DNA of 64,000 nucleotides from Marivirga atlantica (GCF_016734805.1 NZ_JAERQG010000002.1:992001-1056000); one strand, 5' to 3'; positions 17,637 through 28,086 are shown, counted from the first letter of the stretch. The notes: generated by a model not told the origin, from the letters alone. Numbers and translations: made by a program.

Positions 17637-19268
17637 CTATTTAGGTTTCTTGAAATCATCATTTACAACAACTATTTCATAGCTGTCATTCGCTTTTGAG
17701 TATTTGGGTACCTCAAAACTAACAATTCCATCCAATTCATCACTCACTATTCTGATTTTATATTGGCTATAATAAGGCACTGTGAAGGAAAAATTGCCTT
17801 CCTTATCTGAGTTTGTTTCCAGCACCTTTTGCTGATTCTTGTTGTCTATTAATACCATTCTCACGTTAGGTAGTAATTCTAATTCGGTTGAATCCATCCA
17901 GTTGTGCTCGATGAATTTCACCTTCCCGCTCACTTCTAAAGGATAACTTTGAAGCCCCATATCAAACTCATAAATATCATCATCTAGCCCTCCCCTTTTT
18001 CTATTGGACGTAAGAAAGCCATGACGATTCAGTGAGTCAATGGATAAGGCAAAGTCATCAAAGCCTGAATTAATAGGATAACCAAGGTTTTCTAATTCTC
18101 CATATCGCTCGCCTATCTTCTTTACTTTAAAAAGATCAAAACCTCCTAAACCAGGATGACCGTTCGAGGCAAAATAAAAAATACCATCTTGTCCCATAAA
18201 AGGATGTATTTCATCCCCTGCAGTATTAATTACCTCGCCTACATTACCTGGTTTACTCCAACTACTGTCGGTTAAAACAGACTTGTAAATATCCTTACCT
18301 CCGTAGCCTCCAGGTATTTCTGCACTGAAATAAATTTCAGTACCACCTTCATTCATCCAGGGTTCATAAAGTGAATAAGCAATATTGTTATGCGGAAACT
18401 CAGCAACTATACTCCATTTTTTACCTTTCTTTCGGGCAAAGAATATTTGTAAGGGATAAACACCTTTTGCATTAGGCTTAGCTGCCGACATGGAGAGCAC
18501 CATTTCATTATAATCATTAAAGAAGGAAAAAGAAGCTACATGATAGTTAGCGCCTAGTGATTGTGCAAACGGTTCTGAATCTTCATATACCAAAGCATTT
18601 ATATCAAAAGGATCTGGACGCGTGTCTGTTCTGTAGAAATGATAGAAAGATGTGCCTGCCTTCGTATCTAATTTTTTAATAAGAGAAACAGCTGGTTTAT
18701 TGGATGTAAAAACTACCCCATCATCATATAAAGATGCCTTTAATTCGCTATACTCTGTATTGATGGAAATGTATTTTACTGCATTCTCAAGAGAGTCTTC
18801 TAATAAGTAATTAATATTATTTAACCGCCATATTCTGGCTGCCAGCATTTCATTTTGCTGGTCTTTACTGTATGCCTGTTGATAAATCTCAAGAGCTTTT
18901 TGATAATCTCCTATTGATGTTAATGATTCAGCATAATAGAATTTATCGATCTCAGAAAGCCTGTTTTCCTCACTAAATTTTTCATACTTCAACTTGGCAT
19001 TTGCATAGTTATGGGTAAAATAATAACTCCTCGCTAGCCTTAAATTAATAGTGGAAGGTGCCTCTTTACTCTGAGCAAGATCCTTATAAATTCTGATTGC
19101 TTCTAAATAATTCCCATTGACATAATAATCATCCGCCTTGGCTAAATTATTATTGAACATGCCAATAACAGAATCCTGAGCATTAAGCTGAAGGGTAGAT
19201 AGAAAAAAAGCACCAAGAAATAATGCTTTCAAACTTTTAGTTATGTGATGTAGCACTTTCTCTTTCAT
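17637..19268 (-). CDS. TPR/PD40 periplasmic protein, type IX secretion accessory
   Basis: The 543-aa protein has a signal peptide (cleavage near LNAQD), N-terminal TPR-like helices (~35-165), and a WD40-like PD40 propeller (~175-430) with repeats such as EIYFSAEIPGGYGGKDIYKS, FYFASNGHPGLGGFDLFKVK and GFLTSNRKRGGLDDDIYEFD. A carboxypeptidase-regulatory-like domain follows. Related PorE-type proteins end in an OmpA peptidoglycan-binding domain; this one does not. It overlaps the PorP/SprF gene by 4 bp (ATGA), so both are co-translated. A role in mounting or exporting the adjacent adhesin is inferred from that context. Confidence 0.88.
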   Translation of the reverse strand: MKEKVLHHITKSLKALFLGAFFLSTLQLNAQDSVIGMFNNNLAKADDYYVNGNYLEAIRIYKDLAQSKEAPSTINLRLARSYYFTHNYANAKLKYEKFSEENRLSEIDKFYYAESLTSIGDYQKALEIYQQAYSKDQQNEMLAARIWRLNNINYLLEDSLENAVKYISINTEYSELKASLYDDGVVFTSNKPAVSLIKKLDTKAGTSFYHFYRTDTRPDPFDINALVYEDSEPFAQSLGANYHVASFSFFNDYNEMVLSMSAAKPNAKGVYPLQIFFARKKGKKWSIVAEFPHNNIAYSLYEPWMNEGGTEIYFSAEIPGGYGGKDIYKSVLTDSSWSKPGNVGEVINTAGDEIHPFMGQDGIFYFASNGHPGLGGFDLFKVKKIGERYGELENLGYPINSGFDDFALSIDSLNRHGFLTSNRKRGGLDDDIYEFDMGLQSYPLEVSGKVKFIEHNWMDSTELELLPNVRMVLIDNKNQQKVLETNSDKEGNFSFTVPYYSQYKIRIVSDELDGIVSFEVPKYSKANDSYEIVVVNDDFKKPK

Positions 19269-20194
19269 CTTGGAGAAACCACTTTAGCATATTTAAACTT
19301 AAATAAATAGCGGAGCATAATTTCGCTGGAACTTCTGGTTATGGCACCTACTTCTCCTATGGGAATGTCATAAGCATAACCTATTTGCAACTGAGGTGTA
19401 ATATGTAATTTCAGTAATAAATCAATGGATTCATCTTTCCTATAAGAAACACCCGCAGATATAATATCATAATAAGTGGTATTTATATTAAGGTCATATG
19501 AAAAGGGTGTTCCTTTATAATATTTCAGTAAAATACTAGGGATCAGTTTAAAGCTTTCATTTAGATCAAAACTGTATTTTGTAAAAAGTAAATGATTAAG
19601 ATTGGTTGGATTTACTTTGATAGTATCGCCAAGTTCATATACTGGTGGTAAAAGTTGGGGAACTGCATATCCTATCTGAAGGTTCCTGTTTCTAAAAAAC
19701 AAGCCCAGCCCAGCGTCTAAATATGTTTCGTTAAGATTATTAAAAGAGGCAACATTATCGGGAGTTCCTCTTTCTAGGGATTGATAATCGGACTGTCTAT
19801 TGGTGATTCCCGCTTTAATACCAAATGAGAGAAAGCTATTGACTCCAGTTTTAAGGTGATAAGCAAAATTTGCCGCGGCATCCAATTGGGTATGAATTCC
19901 AATGGTTTCGCGATGCAACAGTAACCCTGTGCCAAATTTCTTTCTTTTAAAAAGACTATGAGCACTTAGTGTTTGAGATTGAGGAGCACCATCTATACCA
20001 GACCATTGATCACGATGGATAAGATTTAATGATAAGGCCTCATCAGCACCAACATAAGCAGGGTTTATAATGGACTGGTCATACATATACTGGGTAAACT
20101 GATTACCCTGTTGCCCATAAGAATACTGAACGCTTAGAGAAGCAATAAGAAAGTTTAGAAAGAATAAATATGTAACAGGTATCGATCTCCTCAT
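19265..20194 (-). CDS. PorP/SprF-family outer-membrane protein
   Basis: The 309-aa protein has a signal peptide (cut near VQYSYGQQ) and the family start QFTQYMYDQSIINPAYVGA; the rest is a beta-barrel with alternating hydrophobic strands. PorP/SprF proteins act with the type IX secretion system: SprF of Flavobacterium is needed to place the SprB adhesin on the surface. It starts 1 bp after the stop of a HYR-repeat protein with a type B sorting tail, the same arrangement as sprB-sprF, so it most likely serves that adhesin. It overlaps the downstream PD40 gene. Confidence 0.93.
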   Translation of the reverse strand: MRRSIPVTYLFFLNFLIASLSVQYSYGQQGNQFTQYMYDQSIINPAYVGADEALSLNLIHRDQWSGIDGAPQSQTLSAHSLFKRKKFGTGLLLHRETIGIHTQLDAAANFAYHLKTGVNSFLSFGIKAGITNRQSDYQSLERGTPDNVASFNNLNETYLDAGLGLFFRNRNLQIGYAVPQLLPPVYELGDTIKVNPTNLNHLLFTKYSFDLNESFKLIPSILLKYYKGTPFSYDLNINTTYYDIISAGVSYRKDESIDLLLKLHITPQLQIGYAYDIPIGEVGAITRSSSEIMLRYLFKFKYAKVVSPR

Positions 20195-20195
20195 G

Positions 20196-23100
20196 CTATC
20201 TGATTACTTCTATAAAGCCTTTTTTTGTTTGAGTAACTGAATTAGATTTAACAGTAATATAGTAAAAATAGGTGCCTGTAGGTACTACTTCTCCATTTTG
20301 GTTTGTTCCATCCCACACCACTTGTTCATTGTCATAAGCTTTCGCTTTAAATATTTGACCTCCCCACCTATCAACGATAACTACTTCATTATTCGGGAAA
20401 TTTTGTAAATCTGATACAATCCATAAATCATTATTACCATCTCCGTTTGGTGTTACCAACTTACTTACCTCAAATTCAATATCTCTTATACTTACATCCA
20501 CCACAAAAGAACAACTTAATTCATTTCCAAGAGAATCCGTAAAAACATAAGTAACTGTGGTGCTACCCTCATTAAATGTATCTCCCGGTTCATGACTTTT
20601 TTGTGCCTGAAAGACAGAACAAAAGCTGTTGACTTCAGGCTCTTGCCATTCTACTATTGCTGAACCACTATCATCAGTTTCAACAGTAATATCATTAGGA
20701 CAATTGATAATTTCTGGCATCTGGTTATTCTCAACCTTCACCTTAAAGGAGCAACTACTTTCATTACCCGCATCATCGGTAAATGTATATATCACTTCAG
20801 TTGTACCAACAGAAAAAATATTTCCTGATTTGAAGTTACTGTTGATGATGATATTGTCATTGGCACAGTTATCACTTAACTCAGGTTCGTTCCAGTTAAC
20901 TACTGATTCACAAGTATCATCCACTTTTACCAATATATCTTCAGGACAAGAACTAATTGAAGGCGCTGTTTGGTCAACAACATTCACAATAAATGAGCAT
21001 GAGGCATCATAACCAGCCGTATCAGTTGCTGTGTAGGTTACAACAGTTTCACCCAGTTCAAAAATACTCCCGGAAGCAATATCACTTGTAATCTCAAGTT
21101 CACTGCAATCATTAAATACCGGGGATTCCCATGAAACAACAGCCTGACAATTATCATCCGCCCCTACTACAATATCTTCTACACAAGAAACAAGTACAGG
21201 CTCATCTTCATCCTCTACGATTACGCTGAATGTACACGTAGTACTATTGCCACTTAAATCAGTAGCCGTATAAGTTACTTCTGTTATTCCTAAGGGAAAC
21301 TTATTTCCAGGAGCATGTGATGATACAATTTGAATCTGTTCATCACAATTATCTGCTGCTACCGGAACCGACCAATTAGCAGATGCTTCACAATTATTAT
21401 CTGCTACTACTTGAATATCAGATGGGCAATTGGTGAAAGTTGGAGCTGTTACATCTTGCACTATTACATTAAAGGAGCAGGTACTGGTATTACCAGCATC
21501 ATCAGTTGCTGCATAAGTAACCTGCGTTGTTCCTCTTTCAAAAGATTGTCCTGAACTGTGGGTCTTTTCAATTGTCAGATTGTTATCACAATTATCTGTG
21601 AATGTTGGTGTTGACCATGTAGCAGTAGCGGCACAGCTAAATGCAGGTAATGTAAGTACAATATCTTCAGGACAAGAAGTTATTTCAGGTGAGCTTTCAT
21701 CTATTACAGTTACATTAAAGCTACAACTTGAAGTATTACCAAAATCATCTTCAGCAGTGTATGTAACCTCAGTGACGCCTAAATTAAATGTGCTTCCTGA
21801 GGCAAAATCACTAGTAAGGGTAAAGCTACTGCAATCTTCGAAAGTCGGGTTTTCCCAACTTACTACGGCCTGACAATCATTATTAGCAGCTATTTCAATA
21901 TCAGCAACACAATTGACTAATGTGGGTGCAACACCATCCGTAACACGAACATTAAAAGAACATGTTGATGAATTACCACTTGCATCTGTCGCGGTATAAA
22001 CAACCTCTGTTAGACCGATTGGAAAAGAAGAACCTGATTCAATCGAGGGAATTAAATCGACAGTTTCTCCACAGTTATCTGTAACTAAAGGAGTATTCCA
22101 TGTCACTATTGCCTCACAATTATCTGCGGCAACAGCCTCCAGATCGGCAAGACAGTTTGTAAAAACAGGAGCAGTTTCATCATTTACTGTAACATTAAAT
22201 GAACAGCTAATTTCATTACCTGAATCATCTGTAGCTGTATAAACAACTTCCGTTGTGCCCGCTTGAAAGGCATCTCCAGGAGCATGAGAACTCTCTACAG
22301 TTAATGTAGCGTCACAATTATCTGTAAAAACTGGCGGAGTCCAGCTAGCTGTAACAGTGCAGGAGGAACTACTTGAAGCTAAAGTAATATCATTTGGACA
22401 TGAAACAATTTGAGGAAGTGTTTCATCTTTAACGATCACATTGAAACTGCATGTTGCAATATTTCCTGCTTCGTCTTTTGCTGTATAAGTAATTGTGGTT
22501 GTGCCTACTGAGAAATCATCACCTGAAGAATGGCTACTACTCAAACTTACATTAGAAGTACAATTATCACTCACTGTTGGTGCTGTCCAGTTGGCAGTAG
22601 CTAAACAGTTTTCATCAGCGTTCAACATAATATCATCAGGACAATTACTAAAAACCGGATTAGTCTGATCTGTTACCAGAACTTCAAAGTTAAAGCTGCT
22701 TTGATTACCAGCCTCATCAGTTGCTGTGTATGTCACTGTTGTACTTCCTATTGGAAATTGATCGCCAGAATTAAAATCCTGATCTATTGTAATATTACTG
22801 CTACAATTATCTGTTATAACAGGAGCACTCCAGTTGGCGATAGCATTACACGAGGCATCTGCAGCCAGATTTATCGTAGTTAAATCAGATTCAAACTCAG
22901 GAGCTGAATTGTCATTAACTGTAACGGAAAAGGAACAAAAAGCGCTATTACCCGCTGCATCAGTTGCGACATAATTTACAGTAGTGGTACCTAATGGAAA
23001 AGTATCACCAGAATCAAAATTGGCCGTTGGCGTAATACTACCATCACAATTATCAGTAACTGTTGGGACATCCCAATTAACAACAGCTTCGCAATTAGCA

Positions 23101-24464
23101 TTAGCAGATATCTGAATACTCGGAGGACAAAGTGTAAATACTGGATTTGTTACATCAGAGACTGTTACATTAAATGAGCAGGTGGTTTGATTACCTTCAG
23201 AATCTGTGGCTGTTATGTTTACAACAGTAGTTCCCAGCGGAAAGGTATCTCCCGAGCTATAATTGCTTGAAACGGTAAATGCACTACACTTATCATCAAA
23301 AGTTGGATTAGTCCAGGTTGCAGTTGCTTCACAATTGCCATTAGCATCAAGTGAAATATTCGTAGGGCAACCTGATACAGTCGGTGGAGTTTGGTCTTCT
23401 ACTGTTACATTAAATGAACCTATAGTTTCGTTTCCTCTGGCATCAATAGCGGTATAAATTACCGAATTAACACCCAGATCAAAATTAAAATTCGGTGCGT
23501 GTGTTTTATCAACCGTAACCGTACCACCGCAATTATCCACGGCCGTGACTGTGGGCCAACTGACCATTCTTTTACAATTATTCGCATTGGCAGCCACTGT
23601 AATATTACCCGGTAAATTGGTGAAAACCGGACCTGTATTGTCTACAACTGTTACATCAAAGGAACAAGTAGCTTCATTTCCTGCCTCATCTAAGACAGAA
23701 TAAGTAACTGTAGTAGTGCCTAATGAGAACTCAAAATCCTCAGCATAATCAGCAGTAGGTACCAAGCCTGAAGTACAGTTATCGGTAGCAGTAACAGTTG
23801 GCCAATCGGTTAATACTGCCTTACAATTTGCATCTGCTTGAATAACTTTATCTGAGGCCGGACATCCACTCAATACAGGATCAATATTATCATTAACAGT
23901 AACTGAAAAAGAAGCAATATCGTCAACACTGGCACCGCGTATGGCAACATAAGTTACATCAGTTGTACCGATAGGAAAATCATCTCCCACTTGATAGGTA
24001 GATGACAGCATTACACCACAATTGTTTGGAGGCACCCATGCAACAGCCGTATTGCAGCTTGTACCTGCGGTTATTGTTATGTCAGAAGGTAAATCAAAAA
24101 ATTGATATTTTACAGTTACATCGAAACTGCAAGTAGACTCTTGACCCAAAATGTTGGTGAATGTATAAGTTACTGTAGTAGTGCCAACTGGAAACTGGTC
24201 TCCGGGTGAAAAGTTACTATCAGGCGTTAAAGGGATACCTAAGATATCATCATCTGCAGTAGGTTCAGTCCAGCTAACTGCTACTGCACAGTCATCAACA
24301 ATTTGAGTGGTAATATCTGAAGGACAATTAGAAACTGTTGGAGCCTGCTTAGTTTTATTTAGTTCTACCGCGCAAATTCCATCAGGTGACAAAATCAATA
24401 TTAAGCCTATTACCAGTGGCAACTTGCTCTGAAAATTCTTAACTAAATATTTCCCCCAATTCAT
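20196..24464 (-). CDS. Giant HYR-repeat surface adhesin with type IX sorting domain
   Basis: The 1422-aa protein has a signal peptide (~1-32), then 16 tandem HYR domains of about 80 residues (~40-1330), each with the pattern CP-DI-(A)-C-A-W-P-DNC-FP-GTT-V-YTATD-GN-CSF-V-V. Repeats 2, 4 and 7 lack some Cys residues. The C-terminus is a CHU_C gliding-type domain beginning VTPNGDGNNDLW and ending KKGFIEVIR, the T9SS type B sorting signal. It should be secreted by the type IX system and displayed on the cell surface as an adhesin, as SprB is. It heads a four-gene operon with PorP/SprF, PD40 and a kinase. The ligand is unknown. Confidence 0.93.
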   Translation of the reverse strand: MNWGKYLVKNFQSKLPLVIGLILILSPDGICAVELNKTKQAPTVSNCPSDITTQIVDDCAVAVSWTEPTADDDILGIPLTPDSNFSPGDQFPVGTTTVTYTFTNILGQESTCSFDVTVKYQFFDLPSDITITAGTSCNTAVAWVPPNNCGVMLSSTYQVGDDFPIGTTDVTYVAIRGASVDDIASFSVTVNDNIDPVLSGCPASDKVIQADANCKAVLTDWPTVTATDNCTSGLVPTADYAEDFEFSLGTTTVTYSVLDEAGNEATCSFDVTVVDNTGPVFTNLPGNITVAANANNCKRMVSWPTVTAVDNCGGTVTVDKTHAPNFNFDLGVNSVIYTAIDARGNETIGSFNVTVEDQTPPTVSGCPTNISLDANGNCEATATWTNPTFDDKCSAFTVSSNYSSGDTFPLGTTVVNITATDSEGNQTTCSFNVTVSDVTNPVFTLCPPSIQISANANCEAVVNWDVPTVTDNCDGSITPTANFDSGDTFPLGTTTVNYVATDAAGNSAFCSFSVTVNDNSAPEFESDLTTINLAADASCNAIANWSAPVITDNCSSNITIDQDFNSGDQFPIGSTTVTYTATDEAGNQSSFNFEVLVTDQTNPVFSNCPDDIMLNADENCLATANWTAPTVSDNCTSNVSLSSSHSSGDDFSVGTTTITYTAKDEAGNIATCSFNVIVKDETLPQIVSCPNDITLASSSSSCTVTASWTPPVFTDNCDATLTVESSHAPGDAFQAGTTEVVYTATDDSGNEISCSFNVTVNDETAPVFTNCLADLEAVAADNCEAIVTWNTPLVTDNCGETVDLIPSIESGSSFPIGLTEVVYTATDASGNSSTCSFNVRVTDGVAPTLVNCVADIEIAANNDCQAVVSWENPTFEDCSSFTLTSDFASGSTFNLGVTEVTYTAEDDFGNTSSCSFNVTVIDESSPEITSCPEDIVLTLPAFSCAATATWSTPTFTDNCDNNLTIEKTHSSGQSFERGTTQVTYAATDDAGNTSTCSFNVIVQDVTAPTFTNCPSDIQVVADNNCEASANWSVPVAADNCDEQIQIVSSHAPGNKFPLGITEVTYTATDLSGNSTTCTFSVIVEDEDEPVLVSCVEDIVVGADDNCQAVVSWESPVFNDCSELEITSDIASGSIFELGETVVTYTATDTAGYDASCSFIVNVVDQTAPSISSCPEDILVKVDDTCESVVNWNEPELSDNCANDNIIINSNFKSGNIFSVGTTEVIYTFTDDAGNESSCSFKVKVENNQMPEIINCPNDITVETDDSGSAIVEWQEPEVNSFCSVFQAQKSHEPGDTFNEGSTTVTYVFTDSLGNELSCSFVVDVSIRDIEFEVSKLVTPNGDGNNDLWIVSDLQNFPNNEVVIVDRWGGQIFKAKAYDNEQVVWDGTNQNGEVVPTGTYFYYITVKSNSVTQTKKGFIEVIR

Positions 24465-24498
24465 TTCTACTTTTCCTAAACAGAAAGATATATAAAAG

Positions 24499-24524
24499 CC
24501 CCTAAATATAAAACAATTTAGGGG
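24499..24524 (-). terminator. Intrinsic terminator after the PepSY gene
   Basis: CCCCTAAAT (24499-24507) pairs with ATTTAGGGG (24516-24524) around an 8-nt loop. On the minus strand the hairpin is followed by CTTTTATAT. It lies 47 bp past the stop of the PepSY gene and just before the adhesin operon, so it separates the two units. Confidence 0.75.
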
Positions 24525-24570
24525 TATTATGATGGTGGTTCAATTAGGGTTCATGTAATGTTTAAGGATT

Positions 24571-25710
24571 CTAAGACACTACTTTAACAGAATGATTTTT
24601 TCTATTTTTGGTTTTATTTCGTCTTCCTATCCAAATTAAGAAGCCGGTTACCGGTAAGGTTGCTATTAATAAGCTACAAAGAAAGGCGAATAGTTTTCCA
24701 ACAAAACCCAATATTGCTCCTGTGTGAATATCGTAATTCATTCTAATAAGTTTATCGGCTGAGTCAGCATTCTTTAGCTGTCCGTAAATATGATCCACCT
24801 CTAGCTGTTTTAATGAATACTGGTCATAATACAAATAATCCATCTTCCAATACGTGTCAACTTCATGATTCACCTCCATCAGAATAGGTGCCTGCTCATT
24901 GTTAGGAAAATGCGCTTCAATAGAAGCAGCCTGAGGATATTGAGCTACTGTTCGTTCCCATAATAAATCAACTGGATTTGTAACGGTTGCTTTCAAAGAG
25001 TCTATTTGTGAATTAGGAGCAATATATTCAAGAGACTTCTTACCTCCTACTGCTGTATGCAGCCCATCTCTAAACCATTCAAAACCCCAAATTAAACCTG
25101 TTAATGCAAAAATGATTGCCACAAAAGCTACATAAAAACCAATTACACTATGTAAATCATAATTTTTTCTGCGCCAACGTGCATTCCATTTAATTTTAAA
25201 ACTCTTCTTGCGCCCTTTCTTCTTGCGTGGCCACCATAAAAACAGACCTGATATGATCATGATCAAAAAAATAAGGGTAAAACTCGCAACTAATGGTTGA
25301 CCAATATTAGGGGGAAGCCATAGATAAAAGTGACCGTCAAGAACAATCCTAAAAAAATCAGCATACTCATTTTTCACCTTTAGAACATCCCCTGAATAGG
25401 GATTTACATAAACGAAGTAATAATACTTCTCTGCAAATGAATAATAAATAGCTTTGGCGGACTTATCAGTACCAAGGTATTGAACACCGTGCAAATGCTT
25501 TCCGGGTAATTGTTGATCTGCTATTTCTTTTATTTTACTTGGAGGAAGTATTTCAAGCTGTTGAGGTGCTACATGTATATAGTCATAAAGCAAATTCTTT
25601 ATTTCAAACTGAAATGCATACAGACAACCTGTTATGGCTACAATAAAAACCACCAGCCCGGAACTTAATCCGAGCCAGAGGTGTGTTTTCCTAATTACTT
25701 TTTTGAGCAT
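24571..25710 (-). CDS. PepSY-associated membrane protein, siderophore reductase-like
   Basis: The 379-aa protein has four membrane helices (~13-33, 138-160, 190-212 and 335-358) with a large periplasmic part, the PepSY_TM (PiuB-like) layout. The start KKVIRKTHLWLGLSSGLVVFIVAITGCLYAF and the basic cytoplasmic patch WWPRKKKGRKKSFKIKW are typical, and conserved His residues in the helices could bind haem. Family members are thought to reduce ferric siderophores taken up by TonB receptors. It starts 6 bp after the receptor gene, which fits. The electron donor is unknown. Confidence 0.88.
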   Translation of the reverse strand: MLKKVIRKTHLWLGLSSGLVVFIVAITGCLYAFQFEIKNLLYDYIHVAPQQLEILPPSKIKEIADQQLPGKHLHGVQYLGTDKSAKAIYYSFAEKYYYFVYVNPYSGDVLKVKNEYADFFRIVLDGHFYLWLPPNIGQPLVASFTLIFLIMIISGLFLWWPRKKKGRKKSFKIKWNARWRRKNYDLHSVIGFYVAFVAIIFALTGLIWGFEWFRDGLHTAVGGKKSLEYIAPNSQIDSLKATVTNPVDLLWERTVAQYPQAASIEAHFPNNEQAPILMEVNHEVDTYWKMDYLYYDQYSLKQLEVDHIYGQLKNADSADKLIRMNYDIHTGAILGFVGKLFAFLCSLLIATLPVTGFLIWIGRRNKTKNRKNHSVKVVS

Positions 25711-25716
25711 GTCAGA

Positions 25717-28086
25717 TTAAAATTTCTGCGTGAGGTTCAATCTGAAATTAATTCCCGGCTCTGCCTGCCAATAGTAAAAATCGGCATAAGCACTGCCAGA
25801 ATAGAGATATTCATCTAGCAGATTATTGACATTCAAACCTACCCTTAATCCTTTCAACTCATAAGCAAGGGCAGCATCCAATCTAAAATAATCTGGTAGT
25901 AATGATTGATTGTCCGCACCCCAATTCCATGAGGAGCGATCATTCTGGTATTGACTTCCCAGTGAAATTGAAAATCCATTTAATGAAGTAGTAGGGAGTT
26001 GGTATTTAATCCATGCGTTAGTTATATGTTTCGCATGTCCGGCTACTCTTGTACCAATAATTTCTTTGTTAGTATCTTCAGTAATCTCAACATTGGTAAA
26101 TGCATAATTAAAAACAAGACTTATGTCATCAGTTATTTTACCCTGTGCATCAAACTCAATTCCTTTAGAAACGGCTTCTCCTAATTGAATTTGTGCATTA
26201 GGATTTTCTTTTAGTACTTCCTGATCAGGATGGCCAACTACCATATTTTGTTTGGTGATTTGATACGCTGCCAGTGTAGTGCTCCAACTCTCATCAAACC
26301 AATTTCTTTTAATGCCGAATTCAATGTTATTTGCTCTTACCGGAACGAAAGCTTCTCCATCTACCGTAGCTCCTGAAACAGGATTGAAGGATTGATCAAA
26401 AACACCGTAAACGGAGGTATAAGGTGTTACCGCATAATTTAGGCCTACACGCGGAGAAAAAACCTGATCATGAGTAGTGCTTCCATAGCTCCAACCATTG
26501 TAATCGGTGAATCGTCCGGCTAAAGTAAGTTTCAGCTTATTTTCTAAGATGGAAAGCTGATCTTGTGCGTAAAAAGAAGCATATTGTTGCCCAATTATGG
26601 CAGGATAACTTCCTGAAGTGGCTCTTTTTCGGATAGACTGAGACCTATCAAAATCTGGAATTTGGTCTGCTGGCAAACCGTAAGTAGGATTGTAAATATT
26701 GAATGTTCTTTCAGGACCAATAATTCCCGTCTGCCACCAATCGGCAAAGTAATCCTTCTGCCCTAAATCCAAACCAATTAAAAAATTATGGTTTATGGCT
26801 CCTGTTGATTCTTCTCCCGTCAAAAATAATTGACCAAGTTTGGACTCATTTAAAGCATCAAAACTGCTCATGGTTCTTACTACATCTCCATTCTTGGCCA
26901 CCGAATTAACCCATAAAGATGATCCTTCCTGACCGTATAAAATATAAGCCAGCTTAGCTGTCAGCTTCCAATTGTCACTAATGCTATGCTCAAAATCAAT
27001 AAATAAATTGTGTTCATCAACAATTGTAGGATCAATATTAGGCTCAGCAAGGGTAAAATCTCGAGGTAAATCAGCAAAACCATTAGGTGAAAAAACATAG
27101 GCCGAGCCTACTAATGACATTTGCATATATTGGTAAATATATGAAGCTGTAATTTTACTTGTTTCATTAATTTGATAAGATACTGATGGTGCTATGGTGT
27201 AGCGCTTGGTAAAATCATAAGCTCGTTGAGTACCTTTAGTTGATGCCATAGCATTCATACGATATAATAATTTATCATTGTTAGCGACTTTCCCACCCAG
27301 GTCAATGGCTCCTCTTAAGGTATTAAAGCTACCTAGTGTAAAAGATGCTTCATTGGACTGAAACAAATTAGGTTTCTTTGTAACCACATTGTATAAACCT
27401 CCGGGTTCACCTGATGAAAGCATAAAACCAGCAGGACCTTTCACAAATTCAATTCTGTCAACTATGGCCATGTCTTCTGAAAGAGGACCCCAGGGAACAT
27501 CAACATTAAAACCATTTCTAAATGCAGGAATTTTAAATCCACGCATGTTAATCCTTGCAAATGTTCCCCAATGTTCAATCATTTGCGCACCACTGACATT
27601 ACGCGTTACAGTTTCCAACATATCAAAAGATTGTTGATCTTGAATAAGCTCATCACTAATTACCTGTATATTTTGAGCAGTCCTGATTAATGGCTCCTGC
27701 AACCTTAGTGAACTCGATGGTAACTTTTGAAGATAGTTATCTGACTTACCCACAACTGATACTTCGTTTAAACTAGAAGATGCCGGTTCGAGTGTAATAG
27801 CGTTGAGCTTAAGCTTTTGATCTCTGGATAGCTCAACAGCTATTGCTTGAGGCGTAAAATCGATAAAAGAAATTCGAAGTATATATGAGCCCTGTGGAAC
27901 AGATTGAATAATGAAGTTTCCTGAATCATCTGTAACCGATCCTAAGGGAGTATTCAATAATTGCACATTAGCGTAAGCAAGCGGTTCACCATTTGACTTT
28001 TGCACCTGCCCTTCAATGCTCGATTGAGCCATGGCTTCAAAACAACTAATGAAGGTTAATAGAATTGATAAGTAGAGTGTTTTCAT
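25717..28086 (-). CDS. TonB-dependent siderophore receptor
   Basis: The 789-aa outer-membrane receptor has a signal peptide (cut near EAMAQS), a carboxypeptidase-regulatory-like domain (~22-105, start IEGQVQKSNGEPLAYANVQL), a plug domain (~115-235, with MRGFKIPAFRNGF and VDRIEFVKGPAGFMLSSGEPGG), then a 22-strand type barrel ending in an aromatic residue (LNLTQKF). Plug sequence and length match FhuA/FecA-like siderophore receptors. Together with the PepSY gene 6 bp downstream it forms an iron-uptake unit. No clear Fur box was seen in the AT-rich upstream region (28087-28272). Confidence 0.93.
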   Translation of the reverse strand: MKTLYLSILLTFISCFEAMAQSSIEGQVQKSNGEPLAYANVQLLNTPLGSVTDDSGNFIIQSVPQGSYILRISFIDFTPQAIAVELSRDQKLKLNAITLEPASSSLNEVSVVGKSDNYLQKLPSSSLRLQEPLIRTAQNIQVISDELIQDQQSFDMLETVTRNVSGAQMIEHWGTFARINMRGFKIPAFRNGFNVDVPWGPLSEDMAIVDRIEFVKGPAGFMLSSGEPGGLYNVVTKKPNLFQSNEASFTLGSFNTLRGAIDLGGKVANNDKLLYRMNAMASTKGTQRAYDFTKRYTIAPSVSYQINETSKITASYIYQYMQMSLVGSAYVFSPNGFADLPRDFTLAEPNIDPTIVDEHNLFIDFEHSISDNWKLTAKLAYILYGQEGSSLWVNSVAKNGDVVRTMSSFDALNESKLGQLFLTGEESTGAINHNFLIGLDLGQKDYFADWWQTGIIGPERTFNIYNPTYGLPADQIPDFDRSQSIRKRATSGSYPAIIGQQYASFYAQDQLSILENKLKLTLAGRFTDYNGWSYGSTTHDQVFSPRVGLNYAVTPYTSVYGVFDQSFNPVSGATVDGEAFVPVRANNIEFGIKRNWFDESWSTTLAAYQITKQNMVVGHPDQEVLKENPNAQIQLGEAVSKGIEFDAQGKITDDISLVFNYAFTNVEITEDTNKEIIGTRVAGHAKHITNAWIKYQLPTTSLNGFSISLGSQYQNDRSSWNWGADNQSLLPDYFRLDAALAYELKGLRVGLNVNNLLDEYLYSGSAYADFYYWQAEPGINFRLNLTQKF

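Noticed and set aside
20629-23457. Several plus-strand open frames inside the HYR gene
   Set aside because: They are antisense to a repeat-rich gene, have repetitive composition imposed by the HYR codons, and lack protein-like features.
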